Of a DNA stretch of 6,963 nt, positions 1 through 4,491 are shown piece after piece. The DNA is taken from positions 1-6,963 of the forward strand of contig JAAXUD010000144.1 in assembly GCA_013336205.1 (NCBI GenBank), written 5' to 3'. A program made the position numbers and the translations under genes. Below the pieces are notes generated by a model. The model ran no database searches, was not told where the DNA came from, and saw only the letters and a program-made list of their open reading frames with translations. Source of the DNA: Lentimicrobium sp. (lineage in GTDB: Bacteria; Bacteroidota; Bacteroidia; Bacteroidales; Lentimicrobiaceae). Numbering within the stretch: position 1 is the first letter of the stretch; each line of letters opens with the position of its first letter.

Positions 1-834
1 AAGTTTGACGATATCGATTTTGTCTGGCGCAATGGTTTTTATATAAGCTTTAATCTCTTCAAATATCCCCGGATCATTAACATGGATATTATTAAACGAT
101 TCGCTCAGCAGATCTCTCAATATGGCAGTAGTCCGGTCAATTTCGCTCAGGATTCTCTGCGGAGCTTTTGCACCGGCGAGTTTTGCTACACAAACATCCC
201 ATTTGGCGGTGAGGTTGCGCATATCGGCATCAAGGTCGGCTACTTTTTTATTTTCAGCAACAGTCCGGATAATAACACCGAAATTCTTTGGCTTGATACT
301 GGTAATTAACCGTTTAAGCCTGTTGCGTTCTTCAACGCTTTTAATCTTCTGGGAAACCGATACTCTTGTTGAAAATGGAACCAGCACCAGGTAACGGCCG
401 GCAAATGAAATTTCCGAAGAAACGCGGGGACCTTTTGTTGAAATAGGTTCCTTGGCGATCTGAATCAGCACCTGTTGATTGGAGGTAAGAACCGAAGTTA
501 TTTTACCGGTCTTTTCTATATCCTGTTCAGGCTCAAAATCACTGATTGTGGGTGATTCAGGCTTTCCGGCCAAATGATGCTTCAGAAGTTTATTCAGAGA
601 ATTAACCTGGGGACCCAGATCAAGATAATGCAAAAATGCATCCTTTTCATAACCAACATCAATAAAAGCAGCATTCAAACCTGGCATGATCTTTTTGACC
701 CTACCAAGGTAGATGTCACCGACTGCAAAATTATTATTGCTCTTCTCTTTGTTTAATTCGACCAGATCTTTGTCTTCCAGCAGCGCAATATTCACTTCCG
801 AGAGACCTGCATCGATAATCAGTTCCTTATTCAA
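1..834 (-). CDS. rng: Ribonuclease E/G family endoribonuclease, N-terminal part (runs off left edge)
   Basis: Single-strand-specific endoribonuclease of the RNase E/G family, which in bacteria processes rRNA precursors and starts mRNA decay in the cytoplasm. The 278 visible residues match the family N-terminus: a conserved opening strand (ELIIDAGLSEVNIALLEDK, residues 4-22), an S1-type RNA-binding domain from about residue 38 (VGDIYLGRVKKIMPG, then AAFIDVGYEKDAFLHYL at 55-71), and the KEPISTKGPR ... SEISFAGRYLVLVPF block at 128-154. The frame is open to the first base of the window. The catalytic aspartates of the DVNSG region and the zinc-link cysteines lie downstream, outside the window. 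The start is taken as TTG at 834-832: an in-frame TAA lies eight codons upstream, there is no ATG or GTG between, and TTG gives exactly the expected N-terminus. It lies on the same strand as, and downstream of, HU and the 29-residue protein, after a 174-base structured leader. RNase G rather than E is inferred from phylum habit, not from the sequence. Confidence 0.93.
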   Translation of the reverse strand, partial: MNKELIIDAGLSEVNIALLEDKDLVELNKEKSNNNFAVGDIYLGRVKKIMPGLNAAFIDVGYEKDAFLHYLDLGPQVNSLNKLLKHHLAGKPESPTISDFEPEQDIEKTGKITSVLTSNQQVLIQIAKEPISTKGPRVSSEISFAGRYLVLVPFSTRVSVSQKIKSVEERNRLKRLITSIKPKNFGVIIRTVAENKKVADLDADMRNLTAKWDVCVAKLAGAKAPQRILSEIDRTTAILRDLLSESFNNIHVNDPGIFEEIKAYIKTIAPDKIDIVKL

Positions 835-861
835 AACCCTGATTTTTAAGATGTATTAAGT

Positions 862-917
862 AATAGCGACACAAAAACGACAATCTACTGGTGTATTTTT
901 CCAGCGGTGTCGTTATT
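862..917. repeat. Imperfect inverted repeat in the ribonuclease gene leader
   Basis: The arms at 862-872 (aatagcgacac) and 907-917 (gtgtcgttatt) pair over 11 positions with one G.T pair on the plus strand. On the minus strand, which carries the leader of the ribonuclease gene, that pair becomes a C.A mismatch. A second copy of the left arm core, aacgaca at 876-882, pairs perfectly with tgtcgtt at 908-914, so two mutually exclusive stems share one arm. No U-tract follows on either strand, so this does not look like a standard terminator. Function is unknown. Confidence 0.4.
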
Positions 918-936
918 GTAAAATCAAGGATTAATC

Positions 937-986
937 CCACCATGTGTCTGAATACAGGAATAATTCCTGTTAAAAACACATGATGG
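937..986 (-). promoter_or_regulatory. Nested hairpin between the small basic protein gene and the ribonuclease gene
   Basis: Read on the minus strand, the outer stem pairs 986-976 with 947-937, 11 pairs including one G.U. A perfect 7-base inner stem (acaggaa / ttcctgt, 970-964 with 960-954) closes a three-base loop; internal loops of 5 and 6 bases separate the two stems. The outer mismatch is a tolerated G.U only in minus-strand RNA, which suggests that the structure acts in the transcript of the operon. A further acaggaa copy at 996-990 (minus strand) could pair with the same 960-954 arm, giving an alternative fold. The bases after the hairpin are not a clean U-tract, so it may be a leader element or processing site rather than a terminator. 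This role is inferred. Confidence 0.45.
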
Positions 987-1008
987 TATTTCCTGTGGTC
1001 AAGAAAAT

Positions 1009-1098
1009 TTATTTCTTTTTGTGCCTGTTCTTGCGCAAACGTTTTTTCCGTTTGTGCGTCGCCATTTTATGTCTTTTTCTTTTTTTTCCGCTTGGCAT
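1009..1098 (-). CDS. 29-residue very basic protein of the AURKAIP1/COX24 type, probable small ribosomal-subunit protein
   Basis: A tiny complete reading frame, ATG at 1098-1096 and TAA at 1011-1009. It begins MPSGKKRKRHK and ends RKNRHKKK; 20 of its 29 residues are Lys, Arg or His, and there are no acidic residues. This composition and the KRKRHKMATHKRKKRLRKNR core match a small protein conserved in Bacteroidota and annotated as AURKAIP1/COX24 domain. That family includes mitochondrial ribosomal protein mS38, and a comparable tiny protein (bS22) binds the small subunit in actinobacteria. A ribosomal role is therefore likely but inferred here from family resemblance. It sits 31 bases after HU and upstream of the ribonuclease gene on the same strand, so it is probably co-transcribed with HU. 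It is short enough to be missed by length-filtered gene calling, but the exact family-like sequence makes it a convincing gene. Confidence 0.85.
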   Translation of the reverse strand: MPSGKKRKRHKMATHKRKKRLRKNRHKKK

Positions 1099-1129
1099 GA
1101 TAAATGAATTTTAAAAAATGAACAACTGC

Positions 1130-1414
1130 TTATTTTACCTTGTTCTTAACATCGAAAACAAAGGTCTTCGCAGGCTTAAAAGCGGGAATAAAGTGGGCAG
1201 GGATAATAATGGTAGTATTCCTTGAAATATTACGACCTGTTTTTTCAGCCCTTTTCTTTGTAGTGAAGCTGCCAAAACCTCTGAGGTAAACATTTTCGCC
1301 GTTGGCCAGAGAGTTTTTTACTGCATCCATAAAAGCCTCAACAGTTTGCTGTACGGCAACCTTTTCAATATTGGTTTTACTAGCAATTTCAGCTACAATT
1401 TCTGCTTTTGTCAT
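1130..1414 (-). CDS. HU/IHF-family nucleoid DNA-binding protein
   Basis: Small histone-like protein that binds and bends DNA as a dimer and helps to compact the nucleoid. The 94 residues fit the family length (about 90). The helical dimerisation part is residues 1-40 (MTKAEIVAEIASKT ... AFMDAVKNSLANGENV), followed by the diagnostic LRGFGSF at 44-50 and the beta-arm with KKRAEKTGRNISRNTTIIIPAH (53-74) and the FKPAK return at 79-83. The proline that HU and IHF usually insert between base pairs at the arm tip (RNP) is isoleucine here (RNI, 61-63), as is common in Bacteroidota versions. The ATG start at 1414-1412 gives the standard N-terminus. It is the first gene of a probable minus-strand unit with the 29-residue protein and perhaps the ribonuclease, and it is divergent from mutY. 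Whether it acts as HU or an IHF-like subunit cannot be decided from sequence. Confidence 0.95.
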   Translation of the reverse strand: MTKAEIVAEIASKTNIEKVAVQQTVEAFMDAVKNSLANGENVYLRGFGSFTTKKRAEKTGRNISRNTTIIIPAHFIPAFKPAKTFVFDVKNKVK

Positions 1415-1463
1415 GTTGATAAGTTGTTTTAATGATTTGAGAATAAATTTTTTAAACGGGGTG

Positions 1464-1471
1464 CAAATATA
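1464..1471 (-). promoter_or_regulatory. Promoter -7 element for the HU gene
   Basis: Minus-strand TATATTTG is an exact match to the Bacteroidota -7 consensus TAnnTTTG and is followed by CACCC. It lies about 50 bases ahead of the HU start codon. A TTG at 1487-1485 is only 13 bases upstream, shorter than the usual 19-21, so the -33 element is weak or absent. Confidence 0.6.
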
Positions 1472-1477
1472 AAGTTT

Positions 1478-1511
1478 TTTGCGACAATAAGAAAATAATC
1501 TGTTTTTTTTG
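1478..1511 (+). promoter_or_regulatory. Possible mutY promoter
   Basis: A TTTG at 1478-1481 is followed 22 bases later by TTTTTTTG at 1504-1511, which matches the TAnnTTTG element except for T in place of A at the second position. Initiation would fall near 1518, leaving a leader of about 37 bases before the mutY ATG. The spacing is slightly long and the element lies in a T-run, so support is modest. Confidence 0.35.
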
Positions 1512-1554
1512 CACCCAATTGCCTCTATTTAAGTGTTTTTCGGAAAATCAAGCT

Positions 1555-2616
1555 ATGGACTTCAGTAATCGGATTAAAAACTGGTACAATATAAATAAAC
1601 GTGACCTACCCTGGCGCAAAACAAAAGACCCTTATAAAGTATGGGTTTCCGAAATAATATTGCAACAAACCCGGGTGGATCAAGGGCTTGACTATTACCT
1701 GCGGTTTTTGGTGAGATTTCCGGATGTTGCTACGCTTGCAAAGGCTTCAGAAGAAGATGTACTGATGATATGGAAAGGCCTTGGATATTACAGCCGTGCA
1801 CGAAACATGCATTTTACTGCCAGGGAGGTCGTTGCAAAACATAAAGGCCGCTTTCCTTCTGACTTTGTTTCACTACTTGATTTAAAGGGCATTGGCAATT
1901 ATACCGCTGCAGCAATTTCATCAATTTGTGGCAATGAATCCAGGCCTGTTGTTGACGGCAATGTTATCAGGGTCTTTTCCAGGCTTTTTGGCTTCCACGA
2001 ACCGGTCGGATCAACACAATCGAACAAACTGGTCTACGCAAAGGCCAATGAATTGATACCGGCAAAAGATCCCGGTGATTTTAACCAGGCTGTAATGGAA
2101 TTTGGAGCGACCCAATGCAAACCAGTTAACCCGGCTTGTAATGAATGTATTTTCAGGTCATCGTGTTATGCATATAAGAATGACCTGGTCGACAAGTTAC
2201 CTGTGAAAAAGAAGGAGATCGTCAGACGCACCAGATTTTTAAATTATCTGTACATCCCTTTTCCTGAAAAAGGTCTGATCCTTTATAAGCGAACCGGGAA
2301 TGATATCTGGGAGAACCTTTGGGAACTTCCTTTATATGAGACATCGGAACCAATTACAATTGAAGAGATGACCCAATCAGCGATCTGGCAAGATCTTCTT
2401 ACCAATTCAAATGCCAGGGTAGAGAGGACCATTGATTTTAAGCATGTGCTGACACACCAACTTATTAAGGCAAGGTTCTTTATTGTAAGTTATGAATCCC
2501 TGATATTAGCAGAGCCAGACCTTAAACGATGGATCATTGACAATCCTCTGAAATCAGGATTACCGGTTCCAAGACTCACCGAACGGTTTTTGCAGGAATG
2601 CGGTTGTATTGGATAA
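1555..2616 (+). CDS. mutY: A/G-specific adenine DNA glycosylase MutY
   Basis: Base-excision repair enzyme that removes adenine mispaired with 8-oxoguanine, preventing G:C to T:A mutations. The 353 residues fit the family. The N-terminal catalytic domain carries PWR at 19-21, SEIILQQTRV at 32-41 with catalytic Glu33, the helix-hairpin-helix LKGIGNYTAAAI at 110-121, and VDGNV with catalytic Asp134. The iron-sulfur cluster cysteines follow in the classic C-X6-C-X2-C-X5-C pattern (188, 195, 198, 204). The C-terminal NUDIX-like 8-oxoG recognition domain begins near 225; its Phe-Ser-His motif appears as Leu-Thr-His at 299-301, keeping the hydroxyl and histidine. The ATG at 1555 is preferred: a TTG at 1519 would add 12 residues before the family start and leave almost no leader. 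It is divergent from HU and followed by ssb on the same strand after 93 bases, an order common in Bacteroidota. Confidence 0.96.
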   Translation: MDFSNRIKNWYNINKRDLPWRKTKDPYKVWVSEIILQQTRVDQGLDYYLRFLVRFPDVATLAKASEEDVLMIWKGLGYYSRARNMHFTAREVVAKHKGRFPSDFVSLLDLKGIGNYTAAAISSICGNESRPVVDGNVIRVFSRLFGFHEPVGSTQSNKLVYAKANELIPAKDPGDFNQAVMEFGATQCKPVNPACNECIFRSSCYAYKNDLVDKLPVKKKEIVRRTRFLNYLYIPFPEKGLILYKRTGNDIWENLWELPLYETSEPITIEEMTQSAIWQDLLTNSNARVERTIDFKHVLTHQLIKARFFIVSYESLILAEPDLKRWIIDNPLKSGLPVPRLTERFLQECGCIG

Positions 2617-2650
2617 TCCCCGGCACCATTTTTATTGAGAAGTGGAGTTC

Positions 2651-2681
2651 TTGTTTTTTATTATTATTGAACGTATATTTG
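2651..2681 (+). promoter_or_regulatory. Promoter of ssb
   Basis: TTG at 2651-2653 is followed after 20 bases by TATATTTG at 2674-2681, a full match to the Bacteroidota pattern TTG-N19-21-TAnnTTTG. Transcription would begin near 2688, about 20 bases before the ssb ATG. The short leader is A-rich and lacks a purine-rich ribosome-binding site, usual for this phylum. This lets ssb be expressed independently of mutY. Confidence 0.75.
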
Positions 2682-2709
2682 TAAATACATAATTAAACAA
2701 AACGCAAAA

Positions 2710-3144
2710 ATGGCTAGAGGAGTTAACAAGGTAATTCTGATCGGGAACCTGGGAAAGGATCCTGAAATTCAGAATTTTGACAAGGGAGTTAAGAAAGCTG
2801 CATTTTCACTGGCAACTACAGAAACGTATCGCAACAGGGAAGGTCAGGAAATTGAACAGACAGAGTGGCATAATATTATTCTTTGGCGTGGATTGGCCGA
2901 AGTTGCCGAAAAATATCTGAAGAAAGGTTCACAGGTATACATTGAAGGACGTATCCGCAGCCGTTCTTATGAAAAAGACGGACAAAAACGGTATATAACC
3001 GAAATAGAAGGTGATACATTAAATATGCTTGGAGGCAGGGCTTCTTCTGATTCAACATCTCCATCACATTCTCATGATCAGGCTGGTTCACCACCACCCC
3101 CACCGCCGGTTATTCCCACAGAAGCAGATGATCTGCCTTTCTGA
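2710..3144 (+). CDS. ssb: Single-stranded DNA-binding protein SSB
   Basis: Coats single-stranded DNA in replication, recombination and repair and recruits partner proteins. The OB-fold domain spans residues 1-108, opening with MARGVNKVILIGNLGKDPE and containing FSLATTE at 32-38, the DNA-stacking tryptophans 53 and 59 (TEWHNIILW), and KKGSQVYIEGRIRSRSY at 71-87. A disordered Ser/Pro/His-rich tail from about 110 includes six consecutive prolines and ends in DDLPF, the acidic tip that binds SSB partners such as helicases and primase. At 144 residues it is slightly short because of the tail. The start is the ATG at 2710, immediately after a good promoter and at the conserved N-terminus. A strong hairpin terminator begins 13 bases after the stop codon, so the transcript ends here and gldE, often next in Bacteroidota, is not in this position. 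Confidence 0.97.
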   Translation: MARGVNKVILIGNLGKDPEIQNFDKGVKKAAFSLATTETYRNREGQEIEQTEWHNIILWRGLAEVAEKYLKKGSQVYIEGRIRSRSYEKDGQKRYITEIEGDTLNMLGGRASSDSTSPSHSHDQAGSPPPPPPVIPTEADDLPF

Positions 3145-3157
3145 AAAATACAAATAG

Positions 3158-3199
3158 AAAGACCGGAGTTGTAAATTTCAACTCCGGTCTTTGCTTTTT
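3158..3199 (+). terminator. Rho-independent terminator of ssb, possibly working both ways
   Basis: A perfect 14-base stem (aaagaccggagttg at 3158-3171 with caactccggtcttt at 3179-3192) closes a seven-base loop and is followed by gcttttt. On the opposite strand the stem is followed by ctatttgtattttt, which is also T-rich. It may therefore also end the convergent lyase-like gene, whose stop codon is about 70 bases away and which has no better hairpin of its own. Confidence 0.9.
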
Positions 3200-3264
3200 A
3201 ACCTGGTGCCATCAGACTTCGAAAGAATAGAAATTTCGGAATCAACTATTAAAAATGAACACCC

Positions 3265-4275
3265 TTAATCGCGTCCGCTCAGATTTTTCGGGATGCGGCC
3301 GTTTTTTATCGACTCTGATCTTAATCTCCGTCCCACAATCCGCTCAACCATATTGCCGGTTTCCAGAATACGGTCAATGTCCAGATTGGTTTCAATACCC
3401 ATCTCATCCATCATTACCACCATGTCTTCGGTTGAAACCAGCCCTGTGATGCCGGCATCCTTATAATAATAGGCACCGGTACCGGCAACCGGAACACCAT
3501 CCACGAAATTGGCCGGTTGTCCGCCAATAGCGCCAAGCGTTGATTCATAATTGGTCATACCGGCCTGAAGAGCAGCCAGTACATTGGCCAGGCCCCAGCC
3601 CCGGGTGGTATGAAAATGAACTATATGTTTCTCTGGTTTTGGAACACTGTCAAGCAGCATAGAGAAGTATTTGTAAACCCTATCGGGGGATGCTGAGCCA
3701 TCATGATCGGCATGTTCAACATCGCTGGCGCCGATATCGAGCCAGCGTTTGGTGAAATCGATGGCTTTTTCCATCTTCGTCGGCCCTTCGATCGGGCAAC
3801 CCCAGATGGTACTAACAGTCCCATTTACCTTGATGCCTGCATCACGTGCCATTGGAATGTACTTCTCAGCCATTTTCCAGTAATCATCCAGCGAAAGCCC
3901 TGAATTCTTCCTGTGGTGCGATTCGCTGGTAGAAACCATCAACAGGATACGATCGGGCCCCCAACCTTCCTTGCGGGCCTCAATGGCCCGCTCAATGGCT
4001 TTTTCACGGATGGTAATCGCAGTCAGGCTTACACTGTTAATCAAATCTGCAACTACCTTGCTCTTACGAAGGCGTTTCATCAGTTCGTCAGCATCCTTAA
4101 ACTGGGGCATTCCGGAAGGATTGCCGAAGTTGGTCACTTCAATATGTTTAAAACCAGCCAGGATAAGCTGTTCCGCCACCCAAAGCTTTGCATCTGTCGG
4201 TATAAACTTTTCTTCATGTTGAAATCCATCGCGAACGGTGATGTCGCCTATGGTTACTTTTTTCGGATAATTCAT
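3265..4275 (-). CDS. HMG-CoA lyase-like TIM-barrel metallo-lyase, substrate uncertain
   Basis: A 336-residue member of the DRE-TIM metallolyase superfamily (HMG-CoA lyase, isopropylmalate and citramalate synthases), cytoplasmic enzymes that make or break C-C bonds next to a divalent metal. Visible signatures are TVRDGFQHE at 13-21 (Arg15, metal ligand Asp16, Gln19), IEVTNF with Glu46, the HMG-CoA-lyase-like GCPIEG at 159-164, Asp190 at the place of the lyase's active-site Asp, and metal ligands HFH at 220-222. Against a true HMG-CoA lyase, the catalytic loop reads GGQP at 251-254 rather than GGCP, is followed by an insertion of about 17 residues (to about 270), and the GNLATED metal-ligand Asn is replaced (TGLVSTED at 277-284). 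It may therefore be an aldolase- or synthase-type relative. The ATG at 4275-4273 is chosen; a TTG at 4326 would add 17 polar residues without family support. It converges on ssb and is divergent from the sensor gene; no clear promoter is seen. Confidence 0.85.
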   Translation of the reverse strand: MNYPKKVTIGDITVRDGFQHEEKFIPTDAKLWVAEQLILAGFKHIEVTNFGNPSGMPQFKDADELMKRLRKSKVVADLINSVSLTAITIREKAIERAIEARKEGWGPDRILLMVSTSESHHRKNSGLSLDDYWKMAEKYIPMARDAGIKVNGTVSTIWGCPIEGPTKMEKAIDFTKRWLDIGASDVEHADHDGSASPDRVYKYFSMLLDSVPKPEKHIVHFHTTRGWGLANVLAALQAGMTNYESTLGAIGGQPANFVDGVPVAGTGAYYYKDAGITGLVSTEDMVVMMDEMGIETNLDIDRILETGNMVERIVGRRLRSESIKNGRIPKNLSGRD

Positions 4276-4491
4276 GTTGTTCAATGATGGGTTGATTTCA
4301 GACCTGGTTTGGTTTTGGTCCTGCAAAATGTTTTAAAAACAGCATAGTATTCCTCTTAAAACAGACATGGCCTGCTCTTGTTCAAATAGGGAAAAGGTAA
4401 CTATGCGAAAATGCGTCATTTATATGCCGCAGAAATGCACAAATTAACTAATTTTACTAGCGCTTTTTCAGACTGCTTTTGAAAAATTACA
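4276..4491. other. Divergent intergenic region between the lyase-like gene and the sensor gene
   Basis: This 216-base AT-rich gap must hold promoters for both outward genes, but I see no convincing TAnnTTTG element. The nearest for the sensor is TGCTTTTG at 4474-4481, with one mismatch and no matching -33 box; it ends only ten bases before the ATG. Four ATGC words fall within 36 bases (4403, 4411, 4424 and 4435), and gcatagt (4342-4348) is inverted at 4400-4406. Either could be a regulator site, without further support. Confidence 0.3.

Larger units (their letters stand above)
1459..1516. repeat. 9-base inverted repeat spanning the HU/mutY divergent promoters
   Basis: The arms gggtgcaaa (1459-1467) and tttgcaccc (1508-1516) are perfect reverse complements, 40 bases apart. 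Each arm contains the TTTG end of a possible -7 element plus the following CACCC, one on each strand. The symmetry may mark two similar outward promoters or a shared regulator site. The first reading is simpler, because TTTGC followed by C-rich bases is common at Bacteroidota promoters. Confidence 0.5.

Noticed and set aside
82..756. Plus-strand open frames over the left edge
   Set aside because: They lie opposite a long, family-conserved ribonuclease frame on the minus strand and their products resemble nothing known.
862..917. Intrinsic terminator ahead of the ribonuclease gene
   Set aside because: The loop is long, the stem carries a C.A mismatch on the relevant strand, and no U-tract follows.
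1519..1554. Upstream TTG start for mutY
   Set aside because: It would add 12 residues not typical of MutY and sits almost at the predicted transcription start; ATG at 1555 matches the family N-terminus.
2876..3103. Minus-strand open frame inside ssb
   Set aside because: Shadow of ssb; the plus-strand frame is conserved throughout.
3255..4287. Plus-strand open frames opposite the lyase-like gene
   Set aside because: Antisense shadows; the minus-strand frame carries all the conserved motifs.
4276..4326. Upstream TTG start for the lyase-like gene
   Set aside because: The 17 added residues are polar and low in complexity; the barrel's first strand begins just after the ATG at 4275.
4474..4481. 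TGCTTTTG as promoter of the sensor gene
   Set aside because: It lacks the key A of TAnnTTTG, has no -33 partner, and would place initiation only a few bases before the ATG.
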